Positions 26,822-33,593 of a stretch of DNA of 64,000 bases are shown here, piece after piece. The notes below the pieces were generated by a model that saw nothing but the letters and a program-made list of their open reading frames with translations, did not search any database and was not told the DNA's origin. This DNA comes from an uncultured Bacteroides sp. Its GTDB lineage: Bacteria > Bacteroidota > Bacteroidia > Bacteroidales > Bacteroidaceae. How positions within the stretch are numbered: position 1 is the first letter of the stretch; every line of letters starts with the position of its first letter. The DNA is taken from NCBI RefSeq assembly GCF_963676325.1, contig NZ_OY781099.1, forward strand, positions 2,170,001-2,234,000, written 5' to 3'. The translations under genes were made by a program, and so were the position numbers.

Positions 26822-27790
26822 ATGAAAAAGATAGTAATATTTTCATTAGTACTTTCATTTTTGGTAACAGGATGCGCTAAAGACGATGATGTGCCTAAAG
26901 TAATTCCAGAACCGGTTGCAGTGATCGACACAATAGTCAGTGTAAAAGTTGACACAGCCGGCACATTGGCAAAGTTAATTCCGCAAGCAGGTAAATATTT
27001 AATTACCGATCTCACTATTTCCGGTAATCTGGATGGAGATGATATTCTTTACATCCGCGAAATGGCCGGAGGAGGCTATACTGCAAACAGCAAAACAGAA
27101 GGAAAGCTTGCCAGGCTTGATTTGACTAATGTAAATATTGTGTGGAGTATGAAAGATTATTTTTTTGTTGATAGTGATGGGTGTTATACATTCTACCCTA
27201 CAGGTACTAATTATATTAATCGTGAGATGTTTTCTTACCTAAGCAGCCTGACCTCAATAACCCTTCCCAAAAGCATTAGATCTGTTGATAGCGAATGTTT
27301 TAATAAATGTCTCAAATTGAAGGAGATAAATATATCAAAAGAGAATGCCCTTTATACCAGTATTGATGGAGCATTGTTTAGCAAAGACAGTACTAAGTTT
27401 ATAGTATTTCCCTATGCCAAAGCCACCTCATATACTATTCCAGGCTATGTTAAGGATATTTCTCCCAATGCCTTTTCTCATTGCGACAAGCTCGATTCTA
27501 TAGCCTTTCCGGGCAATCATATAAGGATTCTGAATGATGCCTTTCACGATTGCACCGGATTAACCTCTGTCTATTTCGGCAATAATATTAACTTTATTTG
27601 GGATGCTTTCAAAAATTGTACGTCAGTAAAAAACATCTATTGCAAAAGCACAACTCCTATAGATGCTAACCTTTCTGTGTTTAAAGAAGCAAACAAAGGC
27701 AAATGTAAAGTTCATGTTCCGAAGGGTACTGCCGGCACTTATAGAAATGCGGATATGTGGAAAACATTCACTAATATAGTGGAAGAATAA
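26822..27790 (+). CDS. BspA-type leucine-rich repeat lipoprotein
   Basis: 322 residues. Leader MKKIVIFSLVLSFLVTGC with Cys18 as lipidation site, followed by an acidic linker. From about residue 140 the protein shows BspA/LRR_5 repeats: YLSSLTSITLPKSIRSVDSECFNKC, LKEINISKEN, SYTIPGYVKDISPNAFSHC, LDSIAFPGNHIRILNDAFHDC, LTSVYFGNNINFIWDAFKNC, and a closing VHVPKGTAGTYRNADMWKTF typical of these proteins. Surface adhesion or ligand binding is known for BspA in oral Bacteroidota; the ligand here is unknown. It has its own promoter and lies between two copies of the dnaB 3' end, so it looks like an insertion into the module. Confidence 0.92.
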   Translation: MKKIVIFSLVLSFLVTGCAKDDDVPKVIPEPVAVIDTIVSVKVDTAGTLAKLIPQAGKYLITDLTISGNLDGDDILYIREMAGGGYTANSKTEGKLARLDLTNVNIVWSMKDYFFVDSDGCYTFYPTGTNYINREMFSYLSSLTSITLPKSIRSVDSECFNKCLKLKEINISKENALYTSIDGALFSKDSTKFIVFPYAKATSYTIPGYVKDISPNAFSHCDKLDSIAFPGNHIRILNDAFHDCTGLTSVYFGNNINFIWDAFKNCTSVKNIYCKSTTPIDANLSVFKEANKGKCKVHVPKGTAGTYRNADMWKTFTNIVEE

Positions 27791-27861
27791 AAATTCACGG
27801 AATAAAGTGTTATATCATTAGCGGATAATTCGCTGTAACAAAAGAAGCTCCACTAAATGGT

Positions 27862-27963
27862 AACGGCGAAGCGGGCACGGTCTATTTCTCGCACAACAAG
27901 AGTATGACCAAGATTGAAGATTATGTGCCGCCCATGGAGTGGTTGATGAAACAGGCAAAATAA
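27862..27963 (+). pseudogene. dnaB 3'-end fragment (direct repeat copy 2)
   Basis: 34 codons ending in TAA, encoding NGEAGTVYFSHNKSMTK and on to the same C-terminus as the DnaB at 25135. Compared with copy 1 it differs at three positions (AGC/AGT, CCA/CCG, CTG/TTG), all silent, plus TAG/TAA at the stop. No dnaB sequence precedes it. Silent-only differences suggest it derives from a functional related dnaB allele rather than from slow decay of a local duplicate. Confidence 0.88.
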
Positions 27964-27999
27964 ATTGCACGACAATTTGTTTACCAATTATTTTTACTA

Positions 28000-28007
28000 T
28001 ATATTTG
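28000..28007 (+). promoter_or_regulatory. Orphan promoter box
   Basis: TATATTTG on the plus strand, followed within 100 bp by a terminator and no gene; see the candidate small RNA. Confidence 0.5.
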
Positions 28008-28013
28008 TAACCA

Positions 28014-28105
28014 ATATATTTAAAAAGCTAAAGATGTTAGCTTTACCATCACTTTCCCTAACCAAACCTAGAAAGGAGAAAACCAAACAGTTTTCTCCTT
28101 TTCTC
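28014..28105 (+). ncRNA. Candidate small RNA of about 90 nt
   Basis: Between the TATATTTG box at 28000 and a terminator hairpin at 28072-28101 lies no credible reading frame, but a second hairpin is present: AAGCTAA (28025-28031) with TTAGCTT (28037-28043). Promoter, 5' stem-loop, unpaired pyrimidine-rich middle and intrinsic terminator form the usual outline of a small RNA. The end is tentative because the terminator may mainly serve the opposing DUF4248 gene. Confidence 0.35.
28072..28101. terminator. Bidirectional terminator hairpin
   Basis: AAAGGAGAAAAC (28072-28083) pairs with GTTTTCTCCTTT (28090-28101). It lies 27 bp past the stop of the minus-strand DUF4248 gene and can also stop plus-strand transcription from the box at 28000. 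Confidence 0.7.
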
Positions 28106-28127
28106 ATACAATATCCCCCATTCATGC

Positions 28128-28355
28128 TTACGGCTCTCCCAAATGCTCCACAATGGTTTTTACCTGGCGCGGCGTAAAAACACGGTTGCGGTTCTTATAC
28201 TCAAGCATGCAAAGCTCTTCAGTGAGGCGGTTACTGCCCGATATCCATCGCGACAGCGTGCGCAATGCTCCGGAAATTGCCATGTCCGGATTGTAAAGGC
28301 AAGCAAGCTCTACCTTGGTATACGTGCGGATCTTAAATTCTTCTTCAAACTTCAT
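28128..28355 (-). CDS. DUF4248 domain-containing protein
   Basis: 75 residues from the ATG at 28355 (the frame is open to an ATG at 28397, adding 14 residues). The start at 28355 is preferred because the family begins near 'M..EEFKIR.Y'. Motifs seen: FKIRTYTKVELACLYNP, a basic middle helix GALRTLSRWIS, and the ending FTPRQVKTIVEHLGEP. DUF4248 proteins are small Bacteroides proteins found beside HU-like and amidase genes; their function is unknown and a DNA-binding role is inference. A TATCTTTG box on this strand lies at 28407-28414. It is the only module gene on the minus strand. Confidence 0.88.
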   Translation of the reverse strand: MKFEEEFKIRTYTKVELACLYNPDMAISGALRTLSRWISGSNRLTEELCMLEYKNRNRVFTPRQVKTIVEHLGEP

Positions 28356-28501
28356 ACGTGTTTCTCTTATTGTTTCCTTAAAGTTACTAATTTTCATTGA
28401 AATCTACAAAGATATCAGTCACTATAATACACCACAAGTGTAATTAATTCACCCGAATACACCCCAATACATTCTACTGTTTTTCTCCACTCATTATGCC
28501 C

Positions 28502-28509
28502 TATATTTG
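28502..28509 (+). promoter_or_regulatory. -7 promoter box of the HU-like gene
   Basis: TATATTTG, 64 bp upstream of the ATG at 28574, in the divergent region between DUF4248 and the HU-like gene. Confidence 0.6.
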
Positions 28510-28573
28510 TAGGGTTAACAAGAAACAGATGGGCCATCAACCAAGTAGTATTAATCAATAAAAAAGAAAAAAA

Positions 28574-28999
28574 ATGAGTGTAAAGTATTCAGTAGTTATG
28601 AGAAAGAATCCATCAAGGATTACAGAACCGGGTAAGTATTATGCGTTGGCTCAGGCTTACGGAGAAATGGATTTCGATGCCATCTGTACGGATGTGGACA
28701 GCCGATGTACGGTGACCAGAGCGGATGTATCGGCAGTGATTGAAAGTGTGTTGGTGTCAATGAAGGCAGGATTGGCAAGTGGACAGATTGTTCGCCTGGG
28801 CAACTTCGGAAGTTTTCAGGTTGGGGTTAGCGGCAAAGGTGCAGTAACCGAGAAGGAGTACACTTCCAGCCTAATCAACGGGAGTAGAATCTCCTTTCGC
28901 CCGGGCAAGATGCTCACCAATATGCAAAAGACCCTGACGTATGCTCAGGTTGCCAAACTACCTGTAAAGGCTAAAACAGCTCCGGCAGCAGGGGCATAA
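28574..28999 (+). CDS. HU-like DNA-binding protein
   Basis: 141 residues. The HU/IHF fold is visible at about 40-125: TRADVSAVIESVLVSMKAGLASGQIVRLGNFGSFQVGV, then the arm and SRISFRPGKML. It has an N-terminal extension (MSVKYSVVMRKNPSRITEPGKYYALAQAYG) typical of the larger Bacteroides HU-related family, and a short Ala/Pro-rich tail (VKAKTAPAAGA). Classical HU bends and packs DNA. This subfamily is regularly found with DUF4248 and an amidase; its specific job is unknown. Confidence 0.9.
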   Translation: MSVKYSVVMRKNPSRITEPGKYYALAQAYGEMDFDAICTDVDSRCTVTRADVSAVIESVLVSMKAGLASGQIVRLGNFGSFQVGVSGKGAVTEKEYTSSLINGSRISFRPGKMLTNMQKTLTYAQVAKLPVKAKTAPAAGA

Positions 29000-29036
29000 G
29001 CAAAAAGTGTGTGCTGTCTCGGCTAAATCAATGCCG

Positions 29037-29132
29037 GGGCAGCCACAGTAAATTAGGAGTCAAACGAATGCAGGAGTAGCTGTCAATCTTAATGCAGCTG
29101 CATGGGCAGCCACAGTAAAAAGGAGTCAAAAC
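29037..29132 (+). repeat. Direct repeat between HU-like and coiled-coil genes
   Basis: GGGCAGCCACAGTAAAttAGGAGTCAAA (29037-29064) recurs as GGGCAGCCACAGTAAAaAGGAGTCAAA (29104-29130). The spacing is 67 bp. Both copies contain AGGAG, and the second is about 40 bp before the next start codon. Possible regulatory RNA or protein target, or a footprint of a small duplication. Confidence 0.65.
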
Positions 29133-29172
29133 CCCTCCTCTTTCAAATTATTAATCAAAAAAGAACAAAACA

Positions 29173-29442
29173 ATGAAAATTATAGACGGCATTTTAAATG
29201 TATTGCAAGTGGTTCTCCCCTTCCTGAAAAAGAAGGATGCCAAGCAAGTACAGGACTTCACCGACCTGGTAAAGAGCCAGTTCGACTATCTGATGGAGCA
29301 AATCACCAAGTTTGAAACGGACTACTTTGAGCTATCCGAAAAGGTACGCCAGATGTATCAGGAGATGATAATCCTCAACGATCAGCTAAACAAGGCACTC
29401 AAAGGGCAATGTTTGGCACCTGCTTGCAAGGATCGGCAATAA
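29173..29442 (+). CDS. Small coiled-coil protein of the HU-amidase cluster
   Basis: 89 residues, not recognised as a named family. It starts with an amphipathic hydrophobic segment (MKIIDGILNVLQVVLPFLKKK), then has a long heptad-like helix rich in Phe, Tyr, Glu and Gln (FTDLVKSQFDYLMEQITKFE, YFELSEKVRQMYQEM, ILNDQLNKALK). It ends with a two-cysteine tail (CLAPACKDRQ). The place it occupies, between HU and the amidase, is often taken in Bacteroides by another very small protein. A membrane-associated or lysis-helper role is possible but unsupported. Confidence 0.75.
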   Translation: MKIIDGILNVLQVVLPFLKKKDAKQVQDFTDLVKSQFDYLMEQITKFETDYFELSEKVRQMYQEMIILNDQLNKALKGQCLAPACKDRQ

Positions 29443-29651
29443 CTTTTAGTCGGGAAGCTTCTTTTTAAGGAAGTTTCCCGCATTTCTTCGTAAAACTAAC
29501 TGATAGTCAAAAGGTTATTTTAGTAATTACGGCATTTCAGGGTTTTAGAAAGATTGGCAAAGGCAAGGTTAAGGCAATGCCGGAATTCATAAAATTAAAA
29601 TAAATAAAAAGGTAGTCTTTGTGCAAACAAGACGAATAACAGAAAAACAAA

Positions 29652-30098
29652 ATGAGAGAAATAAACTTGATAGTAATACATTGCTCGGCAACGAGATCAG
29701 ACAGAAACATCACAGCCCAGGACATCAACGCAGCACACAAAGTAAGAGGATTCAGCTCGTGGGGCTATCACTACTACATCCGCAAGAACGGCAAGGTGGA
29801 ACCCATGCGAAGTGTAGATGAAGTAGGCGCACATGCTCGTGGATACAATGCCAAATCAATCGGAGTATGCTACGAAGGCGGTTTAGACACCAACGGCAAA
29901 CCAGCCGACACACGCACCCTCTCCCAGCAAATTGCGCTGCACGCACTGGTAAGCAACCTCCTGAAAGAGCATTCCGGCTGCAAGGTAGTAGGCCATCGCG
30001 ACCTAAGTCCCGACAAGAACTACAATGGGATTATTGATCCTTGGGAGAGGGTGAAAGAATGTCCGTGTTTTTCGGTTCTGGATGAAAGTTGGGAGTAA
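29652..30098 (+). CDS. N-acetylmuramoyl-L-alanine amidase (T7 lysozyme type)
   Basis: 148 residues, single Amidase_2 domain, no signal peptide. Zn ligands expected from the family are all present: His10 in NLIVIHCSAT, His115 in VVGHRDLSPD and Cys137 in VKECPCFSV. Substrate loop WGYHYYIRKNGKVE and GAHARGYN are also typical. It cleaves the amide bond between muramic acid and L-Ala of peptidoglycan. Without a leader it would need a holin-like route or cell lysis to reach its target, as with phage endolysins. It is the last gene of the module and is followed by a hairpin. Confidence 0.93.
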   Translation: MREINLIVIHCSATRSDRNITAQDINAAHKVRGFSSWGYHYYIRKNGKVEPMRSVDEVGAHARGYNAKSIGVCYEGGLDTNGKPADTRTLSQQIALHALVSNLLKEHSGCKVVGHRDLSPDKNYNGIIDPWERVKECPCFSVLDESWE

Positions 30099-30101
30099 AA
30101 C

Positions 30102-30132
30102 TAAGGCAAGGGTAAATCCTTGCCTTATTACT
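30102..30132 (+). terminator. Terminator after the amidase gene
   Basis: TAAGGCAAGG (30102-30111) pairs with CCTTGCCTTA (30118-30127), followed by TTACTT. The T-tract is weak. Confidence 0.6.
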
Positions 30133-30156
30133 TAATTAGAAGTTCAGGATTCCTAA

Positions 30157-30582
30157 TCAGAAAGTATAAACAATACCGGCAGTTGTACCTTTTATTGATA
30201 ATTTAAGTTCTTTTCCTGCCTTGTGATGATATACTACTGCTGTAATGGTACAACCAACAGCTGCCGCAAAACATACAGTACCAACAATTGCTGCAGCAGG
30301 AGCACTATGAGCATGGAAATGATCGAAAACATACTTGTAACAACCCAAACCTGCTACCCCGAAAGCAGCTGCTGCAATTCCATAATTTGTGGATTTACGC
30401 TTGTAACTTTTCGCTAAAGCATGATGATCGATAATAATTGACTGGGCGGAGATCAGACTATCCTTGGATACAACAATAGAACTGTCTTTCAAGACTGCAG
30501 TAACATCTTCTCTACTAGATTTTTGCTGAGAGAATGCTGTCATTGAAATTAAAAACATAAGGGTTAAAAGTAGTGCTTTCAT
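30157..30582 (-). CDS. Hypothetical exported/membrane protein, 141 residues
   Basis: Signal peptide MKALLLTLMFLISMTAFSQQ, then a short polar region, and two hydrophobic Gly/Ala-rich segments (YGIAAAAFGVAGLGCYKYVF and AAAIVGTVCFAAAVGCTITAVVY). A basic KGTTAGIVYTF end follows. The Ala/Gly-rich helices resemble glycine-zipper-like inner- or outer-membrane proteins. Function unknown. A TATCTTTG box lies 56 bp upstream at 30638-30645. Confidence 0.7.
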   Translation of the reverse strand: MKALLLTLMFLISMTAFSQQKSSREDVTAVLKDSSIVVSKDSLISAQSIIIDHHALAKSYKRKSTNYGIAAAAFGVAGLGCYKYVFDHFHAHSAPAAAIVGTVCFAAAVGCTITAVVYHHKAGKELKLSIKGTTAGIVYTF

Positions 30583-30637
30583 ACGTTGTTGTTTGAGAAA
30601 ATACCTGCAACTTACGCCATTAAAATAATAAACATTC

Positions 30638-30645
30638 CAAAGATA
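30638..30645 (-). promoter_or_regulatory. -7 promoter box of the 141-residue exported protein gene
   Basis: Minus-strand TATCTTTG, 56 bp upstream of the start at 30582. Confidence 0.55.
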
Positions 30646-30828
30646 TATTATTTACATATTACAAACACGCTTTTTACATTAATTTTTTAACAATATTTTC
30701 TATAGAACACAGAAAACTGAGACCTAATAAGAACGAAAACAGAATTAGTGATCATTGGGACATGTAATCTTAGAGGAAGTTTGGAAATAATTATTAGAGA
30801 TAAAATTATTGTATATTAAAATTATTAA

Positions 30829-30836
30829 TATATTTG
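30829..30836 (+). promoter_or_regulatory. -7 promoter box setting the start of the next gene
   Basis: TATATTTG, 30 bp upstream of the ATG at 30866. The upstream in-frame start at 30809 lies before this promoter and is therefore unlikely. Confidence 0.6.
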
Positions 30837-30865
30837 CAAGTAATCATAGCTTTATCAATAATATA

Positions 30866-31468
30866 ATGAGCAACAACAATCAATTCAAAATATTTAAAAG
30901 ATCGGACAAGTTTGTACTGACACCCAATATGGTGATTTATACATCATTGGCTATATGTATTGCAACAGGATATATATCAGATAAATATCTGGAAGAAAGT
31001 CCTCTTGAATATTTCGCCACAATATTGGGCCTTGTAACTACTCTTATAGGAGTAGTGATGTTGTTTACATCAATAACGACACGAGAAGCTTTAAGAGGCG
31101 AATTCTGTGGAGTTTTAGAGCTAGAAGAAGATTCTATTAAAATAAACTATAAAGACATAATGTTAAGCAATATTGAGAAAATTGACTTTCAGGTTTCTGA
31201 TTATCAGGATAGGCTTATCACGACTCTTAAAGGAGATTTTAATCCGAAGCGATCAAACGGGGTTTATAATTACTGTGAAATTAGGTTCTCAAACGGCGAA
31301 ACAATAGTTATTCAGTTTCAGCAATTATATAAAAATGATTTTCTGAGAACCCGGGATAATCTGATAGGCTATCATAAAAAAGGAAAACTTTCTTTTATGC
31401 GGCTTATCCATATCCTGAATATTGAGGGGTATAAGAACATACAGGAGTTTAAAAAGGAGATTGCATAA
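30866..31468 (+). CDS. Hypothetical membrane protein, 200 residues
   Basis: Not recognised. The start at 30866 (MSNNNQFKIFKRSDKF) is chosen from the promoter position. Two adjacent transmembrane segments (about 23-42, MVIYTSLAICIATGYI; and 52-74, EYFATILGLVTTLIGVVMLF) are followed by a soluble C-terminal domain of about 120 residues with beta strands (VLELEEDSIKINYKDIMLSNIEKIDF, YCEIRFSNGETIVIQFQQLY). The soluble part has the look of a PH-like bacterial domain, but this is a guess. It stands alone. Confidence 0.65.
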   Translation: MSNNNQFKIFKRSDKFVLTPNMVIYTSLAICIATGYISDKYLEESPLEYFATILGLVTTLIGVVMLFTSITTREALRGEFCGVLELEEDSIKINYKDIMLSNIEKIDFQVSDYQDRLITTLKGDFNPKRSNGVYNYCEIRFSNGETIVIQFQQLYKNDFLRTRDNLIGYHKKGKLSFMRLIHILNIEGYKNIQEFKKEIA

Positions 31469-31489
31469 TGTAATCTGCATCGTCAGTAA

Positions 31490-31705
31490 TTAATTTCCCT
31501 TTAAGAAATTTTCAAAAGATAAATCTTCATCAAGTTCTACCCAGTGAAGACCATACTTGCCAACTTCAAACATCTGTCTTTGTGCGGGAGTGGCATTCTT
31601 CAACAAGCGAAAGGAAGCTATATCTAAGCTTCTTACCTGTCCTTGTTTTGTTTGGATATAGACTTTTTCATCATCAATCCACGCTTTTACAACATCTATT
31701 TTCAT
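31490..31705 (-). CDS. DUF2442 domain-containing protein
   Basis: 71 residues: VVKAWIDDEKVYIQTKQGQVRSLDIASFRLLKNATPAQRQMFEV, then GLHWVELDEDLSFENFL, which is the standard DUF2442 layout (the ending 'W..LDEDLS...FL' is diagnostic). DUF2442 genes commonly pair with DUF4160 and are found near toxin-antitoxin-like or mobile genes; no DUF4160 gene is adjacent here. A TATGTTTG box lies at 31752-31759. Function unknown. Confidence 0.88.
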   Translation of the reverse strand: MKIDVVKAWIDDEKVYIQTKQGQVRSLDIASFRLLKNATPAQRQMFEVGKYGLHWVELDEDLSFENFLKGN

Positions 31706-31751
31706 AAGCTTTCTATTTTATGAATTCTATGAGATCATTAGTTAAAGAATT

Positions 31752-31759
31752 CAAACATA
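31752..31759 (-). promoter_or_regulatory. -7 promoter box of the DUF2442 gene
   Basis: Minus-strand TATGTTTG, 47 bp upstream of the start at 31705. Confidence 0.5.
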
Positions 31760-31808
31760 CAAAACATTTGTATATTACACAAACAAGCTTTGATTTATTT
31801 TCCATAAT

Positions 31809-31846
31809 GTAAAAAGTCCCTCAACAATTAAGCTGAAGGACTTTAC
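31809..31846 (-). terminator. Terminator of the uvrA-to-transporter operon
   Basis: On the minus strand GTAAAGTCCTTCAGC pairs with GTTGAGGGACTTTTTAC through a slightly bulged stem. The last stem bases form a T5 run. It lies 34 bp past the transporter stop. Confidence 0.7.
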
Positions 31847-31879
31847 AAAAAGAATTTATCTGATTCTATAATTCTGTTT

Positions 31880-33568
31880 TTACTTGGAAACAGCTTCCAG
31901 CTTCTTCATAATTGAGAAGATGAATGTGCCTGAGATTACGCAAAGTACAACCAGTACACCCCACATCATCCATAACTGTATGCCCCACAAGTGACCAATG
32001 ATTGCAACGCAGTAGTTACCTACAGCTGTAGCAGCCAGCCAGCCACCCTGCATCAATCCCTTATACTTAGGAGGAGCTACGCGGGAAACAAAGCTTAGAC
32101 CCATTGGGCTAAGGAACAATTCGGCAATGGTAAGCATGAAGTAAGTTCCAATCAGCATGTTTGGTGATACTAGAACATCACTCACTCCACCGGTAGCTTT
32201 AATTGCGTCGGGGGTTGGTAAGCCTAGAGAGCCTACTGCCATAAAGACAAATGCCATTGCAGCAATAAACATACCCATACCAATTTTACGTGGTGCCGAT
32301 GGTTCTTTTCCTTTACTGTTGAGCATGGCAAACAAACCTACAGCCAGCGGTGTGAGAATGACAATAAAGAATGGGTTAAACTGCTGGAAGATTTCAGGAG
32401 TGATATAGATTACTTCGGGCATGCCTGTATAATAAGCATACGCTCCGGCAACACCAATTACAAGAGCAACAGCACTTGCTATCTTTGCTCCCATCTTCTT
32501 TGCCTGAGTAAATCCAAAGATGCCGTAGAAGGCGATAATCATCATCACCATAGCCGGCAAGCGGAATCCGATTCTGCCTAATCCTGTTACAGCACTGTTC
32601 GTATAGTCACGGGCAAACCATGTTAATGTCAGTCCGTTCTGGTGAAATGCCATCCAGAAGAAGATTACAACAGCAAACACAAGGCACAAAGCAACAATAC
32701 GTTGTTTGGTTTCTGCAGGAGAAAGTTCTTCAACGTGATTTGTCTGTCCCGAAGCCTTATCAGCTTTTTCCTGTTCACGTGCAGTAATATCGGCACTCTT
32801 ATAGTACTTGCGGAAAGCAAGGAAGATAAGCATAGAGAACACCAAAGAAATACAAGCTACAGCAAAACCATAGTTATATCCTTCTGATAACTTATCAATA
32901 TAATTAGTTCCAAAAGCGGAAAGATTAGCACTTGCGCCGGCAGTCTGTGCTTCGGCAAGCTTCTTAAAGCTATCTAATCCTTCTGGAGTAATTGTTCCGT
33001 TAGCAAACTGATGTGCCAGTGCAGGAATCTTTGCTTCGTAAGTAAGACCGGCCTTTGACAGAAAATGATTGTAAACAGCACCGGCAGCCGAAGGAGCAAA
33101 GAATGCACCAATATTGATACACATATAAAAGATGCTGAATGCCATGTCGCGCTTGGAATTGTATTTTGGATCGTCATACAGATTACCTACCAACGCCTGC
33201 AGATTACCTTTAAAGCAACCAGTACCAACAGCGATTAAGCCTAATGCGCCAAACATCATTACCTTAGCCATTGCATTTACTCCTGTTGGGATGGCCAACA
33301 AGAAATAGCCAAGAAACATAACAACTACTCCCAGAATAATTGTTTTTCCGTATCCAAGGAAGCGGTCGGCAAGAATACCTCCGAACAGTGGAAGGAAATA
33401 AACCAAAGCTAAGAAACTAGAGAAGATAAGGCTACATGCATCTTTATCAAAACCAAACTTTGCCTGAATAAAGAGCACAAAGATAGCCAGCATGGTGTAG
33501 TAACCAAATCGCTCACCCATGTTTGCAAGGGCAAGAACAAATAATCCTTTTGGATGTCCTTTTAGCAT
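31880..33568 (-). CDS. POT/PTR family peptide transporter
   Basis: 562 residues with about 14 hydrophobic segments. Family landmarks are the first-helix signature NMGERFGYYTML (16-27), GGILADRFLGYGKTI, GTGCFKGNLQALVGNLY and FSIFYMCINIGAFFAPS. The family imports di- and tripeptides with protons across the inner membrane. The consensus ExxERFxYY has Asn16 in place of the first Glu, a residue tied to proton coupling in studied members. It is the last gene of a run uvrA, ybaK, FKBP, transporter (25 bp after the FKBP gene) and ends in a terminator. Confidence 0.93.
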   Translation of the reverse strand: MLKGHPKGLFVLALANMGERFGYYTMLAIFVLFIQAKFGFDKDACSLIFSSFLALVYFLPLFGGILADRFLGYGKTIILGVVVMFLGYFLLAIPTGVNAMAKVMMFGALGLIAVGTGCFKGNLQALVGNLYDDPKYNSKRDMAFSIFYMCINIGAFFAPSAAGAVYNHFLSKAGLTYEAKIPALAHQFANGTITPEGLDSFKKLAEAQTAGASANLSAFGTNYIDKLSEGYNYGFAVACISLVFSMLIFLAFRKYYKSADITAREQEKADKASGQTNHVEELSPAETKQRIVALCLVFAVVIFFWMAFHQNGLTLTWFARDYTNSAVTGLGRIGFRLPAMVMMIIAFYGIFGFTQAKKMGAKIASAVALVIGVAGAYAYYTGMPEVIYITPEIFQQFNPFFIVILTPLAVGLFAMLNSKGKEPSAPRKIGMGMFIAAMAFVFMAVGSLGLPTPDAIKATGGVSDVLVSPNMLIGTYFMLTIAELFLSPMGLSFVSRVAPPKYKGLMQGGWLAATAVGNYCVAIIGHLWGIQLWMMWGVLVVLCVISGTFIFSIMKKLEAVSK

Positions 33569-33593
33569 ATTTTATTTTTTGTGAATGTGTTTG

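Noticed and set aside
27965..28177. 70-residue plus-strand reading frame after the dnaB tail
   Set aside because: It spans a promoter box and a terminator hairpin and has no protein-like composition.
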